In this document: piece by piece, positions 8,801 through 14,778 of the stretch
Numbering within the stretch: position 1 is the first letter of the stretch
How the letters are laid out: each line of letters opens with the position of its first letter
Assembly (NCBI GenBank): GCA_034669525.1
Contig: JAXDNH010000025.1
Location: 1 to 22,386 of the forward strand
Direction of reading: 5' to 3'
Length of the DNA stretch: 22,386 bases
From: JAFASC01 sp034669525
GTDB lineage: Bacteria; Pseudomonadota; Alphaproteobacteria; Rhizobiales; Beijerinckiaceae
Translations under genes and position numbers: made by a program
The notes under the pieces: generated by a model
Database searches by the model: none
The model's input: only the letters and a program-made list of their open reading frames with translations
Told to the model about the DNA's origin: nothing

Positions 8801-9959
8801 GCGCAATTCCCGGACCGCCGATCAACAATTCACCCTCGGCGCCGGGCCCAAGGAGCTGAAGCGCTTCATCGACGATATAGCAGGTGTAGTTTGGGATCGG
8901 TTTTCCGATCGTCACCGGCTCGTGCGGGTGCACTTCCGCGACCGTCGCGACCACCGTCGCTTCGGTCGGACCGTATGAATTGAAAATGCACCGCCCCGGT
9001 TTGCACCAACGGCTGGCAACGATCGGCGGGCACGCCTCGCCGCCAAGAATGATCACGCGCAGTGAGGGAATATCTCGTGGCATCATCGCAAGCAGTGTCG
9101 GCACCGTATCGAGAACGGTGATGCCGTTTGCCTCCATTACATCCGGCAGCTTTTCGGCCTCGCCCATCACTTCAGGCGTCGCGACGAAAAGCGTCGCCCC
9201 GACGAGATAAGGCAACCAGATTTCTTCCATCGAAAGATCGAAGGCGACGGACGCGCCCTGGAACACGATGTCCGAAGAATCCAGCTTATAGATTTCGTTT
9301 GCCGCACGCAGGAAATGACAGATGTTGCGGTTGGTGATGACGATGCCCTTCGGCATTCCCGTCGAACCGGAGGTGTAGATGAGATAAGCGGGATGATCTG
9401 GCCTCGCGCCGAGGGCACGCGCATCCACCGGCCGGTTCTCGTCACTATCGAGAATGTCTGCAGGGATCAGCAGCGGGCATGGCATGCTCCCGTGCGTCTT
9501 CTCCGCAAAGGCGGCTGACGTCAGAAGCCCCCTGGCTTCGGCGTCGTTCAGGCAGACGGCGATCCGCTCGACAGGCGCATCGGCATCGAACGGAAGCCAG
9601 GCCGCGCCGGTTTTGGCGATCGCGATTTGCGCGACGAGCAGATCGACACCGCGCGCCATCCAAAGCCCGACGACATCGCCGGGCCGCACCCCGCGCGTGA
9701 GAAGACCGCGCGCTATTGCGGTCGCTTCGCGGTCGAGTTCGGCATAGGTGAGGTGGCGCCCCGCGCCCGCTATTGCCTTCCTGTGGGCGTGAGCGACAAC
9801 TGTCGCGGCAAAAAGCTCGGCGAGAATTTCATCGCGGATCAGATTCGGCAGGATCGAGCCCTGCAAAACGGCCTGATTTGTCGCCGGCTGCGAAGAAATC
9901 TGGACATGGCTGCGCGGGCGAGCCGCTTCCCTTTTGAGGTCCAGTGCCGTTTCGGTCAT
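5883..9959 (-). CDS. Pls/PosA-type single-module NRPS with three membrane/hexapeptide-repeat units
   Basis: Membrane-bound non-ribosomal peptide synthetase-like enzyme of 1358 residues. Residues about 45-535 form an adenylation domain: YTSGSTGMPKG (195-205), FDLSMEEIW (240-248), NSYGPTEAT (327-335), RGRIDDQVKIRGFRVE (432-447) and catalytic K524 in LASGKVNRN. A carrier domain follows, with the phosphopantetheine serine at S582 (LGGHSLL). The rest, from about 645, alternates hydrophobic helices with left-handed beta-helix hexapeptide repeats three times: first block around 755-860, second around 1040-1130, third around 1260-1345. No canonical condensation (HHxxxDG) or thioesterase domain is seen. 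This layout is that of epsilon-poly-L-lysine synthetase and of the NRPS terminal-domain family TIGR02353. Likely role: activate one amino acid and join it to itself or to an acceptor at the inner membrane. The product is unknown. It lies between fabI and ribF on the same strand. Confidence 0.88.
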   Translation of the reverse strand: MTETALDLKREAARPRSHVQISSQPATNQAVLQGSILPNLIRDEILAELFAATVVAHAHRKAIAGAGRHLTYAELDREATAIARGLLTRGVRPGDVVGLWMARGVDLLVAQIAIAKTGAAWLPFDADAPVERIAVCLNDAEARGLLTSAAFAEKTHGSMPCPLLIPADILDSDENRPVDARALGARPDHPAYLIYTSGSTGMPKGIVITNRNICHFLRAANEIYKLDSSDIVFQGASVAFDLSMEEIWLPYLVGATLFVATPEVMGEAEKLPDVMEANGITVLDTVPTLLAMMPRDIPSLRVIILGGEACPPIVASRWCKPGRCIFNSYGPTEATVVATVAEVHPHEPVTIGKPIPNYTCYIVDEALQLLGPGAEGELLIGGPGIARGYLKRDELTRDKFIDNPFGSDGFDPILYRSGDAVVLDNNGNIGFRGRIDDQVKIRGFRVELGEIESALTDLPGISHAAVVLRTDDGIDELVAFVVAEGSANVDAKGLRAQLKDRLPAYMLPQRYEFTESLPKLASGKVNRNLLKKVPLAVVAVADEQEEPRTETEASLLAAAKRVLPPQSIPFDADFFTELGGHSLLAARFVSAVRETPRLHSITLQDVYSARALRAIGSLLDGKAALVAPVQDLTFEPPPLRRRFLCGLAQAAALPFIMAMLTAQWLGVFVSYMLLTDPDTSLFQEIISLLSVYSCINVASVAIAISGKWLIIGRIKPGRYPLWGVYYYRLWLVQRLMTLTHLKWFQGSPLMRYFLGALGAKVGDDALIGDIEIGAVDLISIGAGASIGSKVRLANARVEGNELIIGPIEIGDDAYIGSSCMLEENVVVGESAELRDLTSLSAGARVGHAEIYDGSPGRKAGSVDLAALDKPSSASVARRSINTFIHTVLLLAIPPLGLLPIFPAFWVFDQVDSVMGLSSIDRFRYLLSIPLMAWPTSFALVLVTVGFMAACRWIILPRVTEGKYSVHSSFYMRKWTVALTTEVTLETLSSLFATIYMRAWYRLMGAKIGKDSEISTNLAGRYDLIEIGDKCFIADEVVLGDEDIRRGWMHLERVKTGSRVFIGNDGVVPPGAIIPTGALIGIKSKPPANSELSEGDTWFGSPPIKLPVRQKFEAAGNWTYEAPRWKKFMRACFEAVHISLPNMLFITFGTWAVEWFGPNLIEGRLVLVAGQFLVTSVVISTVMVLIVIAVKWITMGRYEPVVKPMWSFWAMRTEAVAVLYWGLAGRVLLEHLRGTPFLPWVLRLFGAKFGKGVYSDMTDITEFDCVTVGNYCALNTASALQTHLYEDRVMKVGRVHVGDGVTVGTGSTVLYDTNVGQYARLGPLTVVMKGEEIPAHTEWVGAPAVPRATEIQPRIREAA

Positions 9960-10139
9960 GCGATGATCGATCCGCCGGTCTCAGTCGCGGGCCGACGAGA
10001 GAGCGCGATGTCCGGTCAAACCCCGGTCGAAGAAATCTTGTGGCGAGCCTGCTTTCACCTTTCCATCCGTCGGCATCAAGCGCAACCCGTGCCGCAGCCG
10101 GCAACGTCGGATTAACATAAGTCGTCGAAGGAACATACT

Positions 10140-10155
10140 CGTTCAGAGGTGAACG
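10140..10155. repeat. Short perfect inverted repeat between fabI and the Pls-like gene
   Basis: CGTTCA and TGAACG form 6-base arms around GAGG. The site lies 19 bases after the fabI stop and about 180 bases before the Pls-like start. No T-run follows on the minus strand, so it is a poor intrinsic terminator. An operator is possible. The rest of the 214-base gap (9960-10173) shows nothing I can name. Confidence 0.35.
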
Positions 10156-10173
10156 GTTCCCGAATGGGTGCGA

Positions 10174-11001
10174 TCAATCCCGCACTGCAGCAATATCGGG
10201 GGCGGACGGATGCTTCATGCCGACGATGTGGTAGCCCGCATCGACATGCAGAATCTCGCCCGTCACTCCGCGCGCCATCGGTGAGAGCAGATAAACCGCG
10301 CTTTCGCCGACCTCTTCGATTGTCACGGTGCGGCGCAGCGGCGCGTTGTACTCATTCCATTTCAGAATGTAGCGGAAATCGCCGATGCCCGCGGCAGCAA
10401 GCGTCCTGATCGGCCCGGCGGAAATCGCGTTGACCCGAATATCCCGCTCGCCGAGATCGGCGGCGAGATAGCGCACCGAAGCTTCCAGAGCGGCTTTGGC
10501 GACGCCCATCACGTTGTAGTGGGGCATCCATTTCTCGGCACCGTAATAGGTAAGCGTCAGCATCGAGCCGCCGCGGCCCATCATCTTCTCAGCCCGCTGT
10601 GCAACGGCGGTGAAGGAATAGCAGGAGATAAAAAGCGACTGCGCGAAGTTCTCCGGTGAGGTGTCGACGTAGCGGCCGGTCAGCTCGTCTTTGTCGGAGA
10701 AGGCAACGCAGTGCACGACAAAATCGAGCCCACCCCAAACCCTGTCAATCTCTGCGAAGGCTGCATCGAGAGTCGGTCGGTCGGTCACATCGCAATGGCC
10801 GAGAACGTGAGCATCGAGCTCCTGCGCGAGCGGGCGCACACGCTTTTCCAGCGACTCTCCCTGGAACGTGAGCGCGAGCTCCGCACCCGCTTCGCGTGCC
10901 GCTTTTGCGATACCCCAGGCGATCGAGCGGGTGTTGGCCACGCCCATTACGAGTCCTCGCTTGCCGGCAAGGATGCCGGTGGTCGGCTTGGACGTGGTCA
11001 T
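10174..11001 (-). CDS. fabI: Enoyl-[acyl-carrier-protein] reductase (NADH), FabI type
   Basis: Reduces the trans-2-enoyl-ACP double bond in the last step of each fatty-acid elongation cycle. The protein is 275 residues from the ATG at 10999-11001, close to the usual 260-275. It is a short-chain dehydrogenase-type Rossmann fold. The FabI dinucleotide site GVANTRSIAWGIA is at 20-32, the catalytic pair Y162 and K169 is in YNVMGVAK, the upstream tyrosines are in TYYGAEKW (151-158), and the substrate loop starts at SAGPIRTLAAAGI (194-206). A frame extension to 11091 adds 30 residues unlike the family, so it was rejected. AAGG about 12 bases before the ATG could serve as a ribosome site. The ECF sigma gene diverges from it, and the Pls-like gene follows after 172 bases plus the leader. 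Many alphaproteobacteria carry two fabI copies. Which one this is cannot be told here. Confidence 0.95.
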   Translation of the reverse strand: MTTSKPTTGILAGKRGLVMGVANTRSIAWGIAKAAREAGAELALTFQGESLEKRVRPLAQELDAHVLGHCDVTDRPTLDAAFAEIDRVWGGLDFVVHCVAFSDKDELTGRYVDTSPENFAQSLFISCYSFTAVAQRAEKMMGRGGSMLTLTYYGAEKWMPHYNVMGVAKAALEASVRYLAADLGERDIRVNAISAGPIRTLAAAGIGDFRYILKWNEYNAPLRRTVTIEEVGESAVYLLSPMARGVTGEILHVDAGYHIVGMKHPSAPDIAAVRD

Positions 11002-11050
11002 TTCGTTGACGTACCTTGAAGCTTGGCCGTAACGGCCGCGATGTCCGGCT

Positions 11051-11080
11051 TTAGAGCGTGCCTCCGGGAAGCGCAAGGTC
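11051..11080 (+). repeat. Possible decayed copy of the mosaic element seen at 2213
   Basis: TTAGAGCGTGCCTCC followed by GGGAAGCGCAAGG keeps the same word spacing as the element at 2213 (TAGAGC, then GGAAG, then AA), with mostly transition differences. It lies in the 202-base gap between divergent fabI and sigma genes. Weak evidence. Confidence 0.3.
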
Positions 11081-11193
11081 GGCAGCAGCATGGCGACGCG
11101 GGGAAAAATCTCGGTGCGAGCTGCGCCAGGACATGGTCAAGCGAACCTGCCCGGCCTAATATCGATGCTGCGCCCTCTATGCGGACGTTTTGC

Positions 11194-11197
11194 AGGA
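11194..11197 (+). promoter_or_regulatory. Ribosome site that decides the sigma-factor start
   Basis: AGGA six bases before the GTG at 11204 favours that codon. The in-frame ATG at 11165 has no such sequence before it. Confidence 0.5.
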
Positions 11198-11203
11198 TTC
11201 CAC

Positions 11204-11728
11204 GTGACTTCACGTGAAGCGATCGAAACTTTGACGCCGGGACTGCGTCGCTATGCGCGTGCTCTGACCGGTCACGGCAATGGGGCCGACGAGATCGTTC
11301 AGGCGACGCTTATGCGCACGCTCGAGGAGGAGCGGCGTTGGCGCGACGATGAGCTCAAGACGCGCGTTTATGGGACGTTGACGCAGCTCAATCGGCAGCG
11401 CCAGCGCGCGCAAGCCGTGCGGCGCCAGGGAGAGGCGCTGCCAGGACGCGCTGGCGCGCCTGCGAAGGCCGGTTCGCGGCGGGAGGCGATCTCAAAAGCC
11501 CTCGATGTGCTTGCCACCGAAGAGCGCGAGGCGCTGCTGCTCGTCGTACTGGAAGGCTTTAATTATCAGGAATCGGCGGAGATTATCGGCGCGCCGAAGG
11601 CAACCCTCGTGGCCCGCTTGATGCGCGCCCGCGCCGCGCTTGCGGCCGCACAGGGCGTCGATCCGCGCTCGCGGCCAGCCTTATCGGCACAGCAGCGAAG
11701 CGCAGGCCATTTGCGCGTGGTGAAATAG
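11204..11728 (+). CDS. ECF-type RNA polymerase sigma factor
   Basis: Alternative sigma factor of 174 residues that would redirect RNA polymerase to a stress or envelope regulon. Region 2 covers about 11-70 (GLRRYARALTG at 13-23, DEIVQATLMRTL at 29-40). A low-complexity Ala/Gly/Arg linker at about 74-92 is followed by region 4 at about 96-148 (LATEEREALLLVVLEGFNYQ, then the helix-turn-helix ESAEIIGAPKATLVARLMRAR). The GTG start gives the usual N-terminus (TSREAIETLTPGLRRYARAL). An ATG at 11165 would add 13 residues without family support. Region 2.3-2.4 (RVYGTLTQLNRQRQR) lacks the aromatic-rich character of well-studied members, so promoter choice may be unusual. The anti-sigma gene starts 7 bases after the stop, which implies co-transcription and control by that partner. 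Confidence 0.85.
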   Translation: MTSREAIETLTPGLRRYARALTGHGNGADEIVQATLMRTLEEERRWRDDELKTRVYGTLTQLNRQRQRAQAVRRQGEALPGRAGAPAKAGSRREAISKALDVLATEEREALLLVVLEGFNYQESAEIIGAPKATLVARLMRARAALAAAQGVDPRSRPALSAQQRSAGHLRVVK

Positions 11729-11735
11729 GCCGCAG

Positions 11736-12590
11736 ATGAGTAAGGGGCAGGACCCCGTCACGGAGGCTGACCTCCACGCCTTCCTCGACGAGGAGGTCGG
11801 CCCGGAGCGGCGCGCCAAAGTCGCGGAACATCTTGAGCAGAAGCCGCTCGATGCAGCGCTCGTCGACACATGGCGCGCGCAAAACGAGGCGCTCCGCGGC
11901 GCTTTCGCCCGCGTTGCACGGGAGCCAGTGCCGCTATCGCTCTCTCTTGCTCAGCCGCTCACCGTGCGGGCGGCTGCCGTCCCGATCAACACGCGCCGCC
12001 TCGACCTCGCCCGAGCGGCACGTCAGCGGCGGGTAGCGATCGTCTCAGCGATAGCCTTTCTCGCCGGCTCCATCGCGGCGGCCACAGGCGCGATCGTTGT
12101 GCAGCACCTGCCGGGCCTCTTTCGGTCGGAAGCGGGCATCCCGGCGACCATTGGGCGGCGGATCGCCACGCGGGCGGCTGCCATGTACCGGACCTTCGCC
12201 AACGACAGGACGCGGCCCGTCGAAGTCGCGGCCGCCCAGAAGGCGGAGCTCGGAAGGTGGGTCTCGGAGCGCACCGGACTGTCGCTCATTCCTGATTTTG
12301 CTTCGGAAGGGCTGAGGCTCGTTGGTGGGCGCGTCACACCGGGCGAGTTCGGCGCGGCGGGCTTTCTTCTCTACGAGATGGCCACGGGCGAGCGGATCGG
12401 CGTGTTCATGGAGCGTGCGCCGGACGACAGTTCGATCGAACCGCTCCGTGCCACTCCGGGCGACCGCAACACAAGCCTCTATGGTCGCGAAAAGGGCACC
12501 TATTGGGCCATTATCGGCTCACTGGGCGACGAGCGGTGGAAGCAAGTCGCCCAGCATCTGATCAACCAAATCCAAGCCGCGAGTCCTTAG
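11736..12590 (+). CDS. Transmembrane anti-sigma factor (RsiW/COG5662-like, non-zinc)
   Basis: Cognate anti-sigma factor of 284 residues expected to hold the preceding sigma factor at the inner membrane. The cytoplasmic N-terminus (TEADLHAFLDEEVGPERRAKVAEHLEQ, about 9-35) is the typical short anti-sigma helix pair. There is no HxxxCxxC zinc motif. A proline-rich linker is followed by one membrane helix at about 100-122 after the positive stretch RAARQRR, giving an N-in, C-out topology. The outer domain has FASEGLRLVGGRVTPGEFGAAGFLLYEM, the block shared by many anti-sigma proteins beside alphaproteobacterial ECF genes, and it ends with GTYWAIIG and WKQVAQHLINQI. Release could occur by regulated proteolysis or by binding at the outer domain. 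The sequence does not show which. Only 2 bases separate its stop from that of the convergent J-domain gene. Confidence 0.82.
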   Translation: MSKGQDPVTEADLHAFLDEEVGPERRAKVAEHLEQKPLDAALVDTWRAQNEALRGAFARVAREPVPLSLSLAQPLTVRAAAVPINTRRLDLARAARQRRVAIVSAIAFLAGSIAAATGAIVVQHLPGLFRSEAGIPATIGRRIATRAAAMYRTFANDRTRPVEVAAAQKAELGRWVSERTGLSLIPDFASEGLRLVGGRVTPGEFGAAGFLLYEMATGERIGVFMERAPDDSSIEPLRATPGDRNTSLYGREKGTYWAIIGSLGDERWKQVAQHLINQIQAASP

Positions 12591-12592
12591 GA

Positions 12593-13576
12593 TCAACTCG
12601 CTTTACGCGGGTCGTAAGGCTTCTCGCTCCGTAAGCGCTGCGCCAAACTCTCGAGTTCGGCATCCGCGTCCTCCGGCAAAATGATACGCAAACTAATGAG
12701 AAGATCGCCCGCTGGTTTGCCGCCGCCGGCCGGTAGGCCTTTGCCGCGGAGCCGGAGTGTGCGGCCACCATTCGAGTGCCGCGGTATGGTCAGCTCGACA
12801 TGACCGTCGAGCGTCGGCGCCTCAATCTTTCCACCGAGCACGGCATCGTAGAGCGTGATGGGCAGGTCGAGGCGCAGATCGCGGCCATCGGCGCGAAGCT
12901 GCGGATGCTTGCGGATGTGGACTGTAACGATCGCATCGCCTGCCTGACCGCCCAATATGCTCGGCTCGCCCTGACCTTTGAGCCTAATCTGCTGGCCTTC
13001 TTCAATTCCCGCGGGGATCGCGACCTCCAGCCGCTTACCGCTTGGAAGGCTGACCACCACGCGACCGCCTTTTACGGCGTCGACAAGCGGAACTTCCACG
13101 GTTGCGGCACTGTCGGAGCCGCGCGGCGGTGCTTGCGTGCGGCCTTGCGAACGCGCCCCGGCACCGCCTGCACCAAATCCGCCGAAGAGATCGGCCAGAA
13201 AGTCTGATGGGTCTATATTAGTCGTGCCGGGGCGTCCGCCGCGGCCGAACGGATTGCCGCCGCCGAAATGGAATTCGAAATGTTCCGGCTGGCCGGGCCC
13301 TCCGCCGGACCGGCGGAAGCCTCCGGGGGAGCCATCAAAGCCCGGATGGCGCGGCTTGCCCTCGGCGTCGATCTCGCCGCGGTCGAACTCGGCGCGCTTC
13401 TTCTCGTCGCCGAGTATCTCATAGGCCGTATTCACTTCGGCAAACTTTGCCTGTGCTCTGGGATCGTTTTTGTTCTGATCGGGATGATGTTTCTTGGCGA
13501 GGCGGCGGAACGCCTTCTTGACCTCGCCGGGGCTCGCCGACCTGGCGACGCCTAACACCTCATAGGGATCGCGCAT
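12593..13576 (-). CDS. J-domain co-chaperone without zinc finger (class B DnaJ / CbpA-like)
   Basis: Hsp40 protein of 327 residues that would deliver substrates to DnaK and stimulate its ATPase. The J domain is residues 1 to about 70 with the HPD tripeptide at 31-33 (KKHHPDQN). A Gly/Phe-rich segment follows at about 78-150 (repeated GGF, FGGG and GRGG). The C-terminal substrate-binding beta domains run from about 165 to 315 (VEVPLVDAVKGG, LPSGKRLEVAIPAG, RLKGQG, DLRLDLPITLYDAVLGG). The CxxCxGxG zinc repeats of DnaJ proper are missing, so this is a CbpA-type protein. The ATG at 13574-13576 gives MRDPYEVLGV, the expected beginning, and GAGGA lies just upstream. A longer frame to 13633 would read through a large inverted repeat and was not used. 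No dnaK or grpE is next to it. Confidence 0.92.
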   Translation of the reverse strand: MRDPYEVLGVARSASPGEVKKAFRRLAKKHHPDQNKNDPRAQAKFAEVNTAYEILGDEKKRAEFDRGEIDAEGKPRHPGFDGSPGGFRRSGGGPGQPEHFEFHFGGGNPFGRGGRPGTTNIDPSDFLADLFGGFGAGGAGARSQGRTQAPPRGSDSAATVEVPLVDAVKGGRVVVSLPSGKRLEVAIPAGIEEGQQIRLKGQGEPSILGGQAGDAIVTVHIRKHPQLRADGRDLRLDLPITLYDAVLGGKIEAPTLDGHVELTIPRHSNGGRTLRLRGKGLPAGGGKPAGDLLISLRIILPEDADAELESLAQRLRSEKPYDPRKAS

Positions 13577-13602
13577 CTCTATCTTTGTCCTCAAGCCCAA
13601 AC

Positions 13603-13629
13603 GTATCCGCCCGCCAACGGCGCGGATAC
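13603..13629. repeat. Long inverted repeat upstream of the J-domain gene
   Basis: GTATCCGC (13603-13610) is perfectly repeated inverted at 13622-13629. Inside it, GCC and GGC can also pair around AAC after a 2-base bulge. The repeat lies 27-53 bases before the ATG of the J-domain gene, so it is either an operator over the promoter or a leader hairpin. It does not cover the Shine-Dalgarno. Confidence 0.6.
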
Positions 13630-14037
13630 ACATGTCTCAGAAAGATATGTGGTGAGGCCTGGACGATGCGCAAGCGGCGGCAAAGGGCTTCTCCCGCGGG
13701 CGGCGGAGCAGTTGCGTACCGCACGAAACCATCCCCACGACGGCAGGCTTGGTCAGCGGGTTTAGTCACAATAAGCTTGGGCATACCCGCGGGGACTATT
13801 TCCCGCTGATGAGAATGTGTCCCAAGTCTCATGGCCGTGAAACAAACATCGGACAGCGATTTGCAAGAATGAATTCAGTCAGTTCATGGTCTCATTTCTC
13901 ATTTAGTGAACATGCCGAGGTTAAACACGTATACGCTAAAATTAATGCGTGCGCGGGTACAAAGCCGCAACCACTCGAAGAGAGTTTATTGAACAAGGTA
14001 TAAGGGTTCTCTCCTCTTTAATGCGTAATGCCATTGA

Positions 14038-14063
14038 CTTCATGGATAAGATTGCCCATGAAG
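14038..14063. repeat. Perfect 8-base inverted repeat
   Basis: CTTCATGG at 14038-14045 and CCATGAAG at 14056-14063 are separated by 10 bases. The repeat lies about 80 bases before the small winged-helix-like gene and could be its operator or an RNA hairpin. No T-run follows on the plus strand. Confidence 0.5.
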
Positions 14064-14131
14064 CTTAGATCGTCATAAGGCAATCCTGCTCGAATGAGCT
14101 TGCGTTTAACGTAAGCCGTCCCGAATGGTAT

Positions 14132-14138
14132 GAGGAAA
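14132..14138 (+). promoter_or_regulatory. Shine-Dalgarno of the 64-residue protein
   Basis: GAGGAAA lies 4 bases before the ATG at 14143. It is strong evidence that this short frame is translated. Confidence 0.65.
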
Positions 14139-14142
14139 CACG

Positions 14143-14337
14143 ATGGCTCGTCCCGACATCAAGGAAGACCGCAAGAAATTCCTGCAAGCACTCGGCAAGA
14201 ACACGTATGGCAACGGTGCGCTTCGCAAAGCGCTCGGCTGGGCCGAGTCCCGGTATTGGAAGGTCCACGCGAGTCTGATCGAGGACGAGCGCATCACAAA
14301 AGGCAGAGGCCGCGGCGGCTCCGTTTCACGCGGCTGA
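14143..14337 (+). CDS. Small lone winged-helix-like protein with GRGRGGSV tail
   Basis: A 64-residue basic protein with a good ribosome site. Residues about 10-55 (KKFLQALGKN, then GNGALRKALGW, then ESRYWKVHASLIEDERITKG) read like a compact winged helix: three short helices and a glycine/arginine-rich wing, GRGRGGSV at 54-61. The pattern of LRxxLGW, xRYW, a later LI and finally GRGRGGSV resembles, as I recall it, a small nucleic-acid-binding module appended to larger proteins such as restriction-modification or helicase-type polypeptides. Here it stands alone. No restriction or helicase gene is nearby. The cupin gene starts 27 bases downstream and may be co-transcribed. A role as a DNA-binding regulator is inference only. 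Confidence 0.72.
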   Translation: MARPDIKEDRKKFLQALGKNTYGNGALRKALGWAESRYWKVHASLIEDERITKGRGRGGSVSRG

Positions 14338-14364
14338 GGCAGTTCAGAGAGACGGACCGCGCCG

Positions 14365-14778
14365 ATGGAAATTAAAAGGGCGGCGGCGACCTTCGCGCGC
14401 CGCGGTCCTGCGGACGCTTTCACCGGAACAGTTTGGCAGGATCCGATTATCGACGCGCCGGCCCCGGCGCGTATTCGCGTCGCGCGGGTAACTTTCGAGC
14501 CCGGCGCGCGCACAGCATGGCACACGCATCCGCTCGGTCAGACCTTGCACGTCGTCACGGGCGTCGGACGCATTCAGCTGTGGGGGGCTCCCGTTCAGGA
14601 AATTCGCGCCGGCGACACAGTGTGGATCGCGCCAGATGAAAAGCACTGGCACGGAGCTGGTCTCAGGACGAGCATGTGCCATTTCGCGCTGCAGGAAAAT
14701 CTCGAGGGTGTGCACGTCACCTGGCTCGAACAGGTCTCCGATGCCGATTATGGGAAAGAGCCTGAGGCCACCAGCTAA
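14365..14778 (+). CDS. Small cupin, close to manganese cupin hydroxynitrile lyases
   Basis: Single-domain cupin of 137 residues. It begins MEIKR, has FTGTVWQDP, and runs FEPGARTAWHTHPLGQ into EIRAGDTVWIAPDEKHWHGA and ends with a VSDADYG tail, the order I recall for the bacterial cupin (R)-hydroxynitrile lyase of Granulicella. The metal ligands expected there fall at the same numbers: H53, H55, Q59 and H94, with H96, A40, V42 and Q110 also matching. Glutamine replaces the glutamate of classical cupins. The family is broad and most members are uncharacterised. Cyanohydrin cleavage is one possible activity, and a physiological role in aldehyde or quinone-type chemistry is equally open. The last 4 bases overlap the 3' end of the convergent acetoacetyl-CoA synthetase gene. 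Confidence 0.85.
   Translation: MEIKRAAATFARRGPADAFTGTVWQDPIIDAPAPARIRVARVTFEPGARTAWHTHPLGQTLHVVTGVGRIQLWGAPVQEIRAGDTVWIAPDEKHWHGAGLRTSMCHFALQENLEGVHVTWLEQVSDADYGKEPEATS

Larger units (their letters stand above)
13630..14142. other. Non-coding gap with lower G+C and hairpins
   Basis: With the J-gene leader, the gene-free stretch is 566 bases (13577-14142). Its second half (about 13830-14100) is clearly richer in A+T than the flanking genes. I find no convincing gene: the frames present lack a ribosome site and have atypical composition. GCGGG and CCCGC pair around 8 bases near 13789-13806. CTTCATGG and CCATGAAG pair at 14038-14063. It may hold promoters, an unrecognised small RNA, or the remains of an acquired segment. 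Confidence 0.5.

Noticed and set aside
10131..10160. GGAAC words resembling a general-stress (EcfG-type) -35 box before the Pls-like gene
   Set aside because: No CGTT at the proper 16-17 base distance on either strand.
11002..11091. 30-residue N-terminal extension of FabI
   Set aside because: FabI proteins begin near the residues before the GVAN motif. The extension runs into the divergent promoter region and the possible repeat.
13577..13633. 19-residue extension of the J-domain protein
   Set aside because: J domains start MRDPYEVLG or similar, and the extension would translate the inverted repeat.
13749..14003. 84-codon frame in the gene-free region
   Set aside because: No ribosome site, no recognisable domain, and atypical composition. 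Not enough to call a gene.
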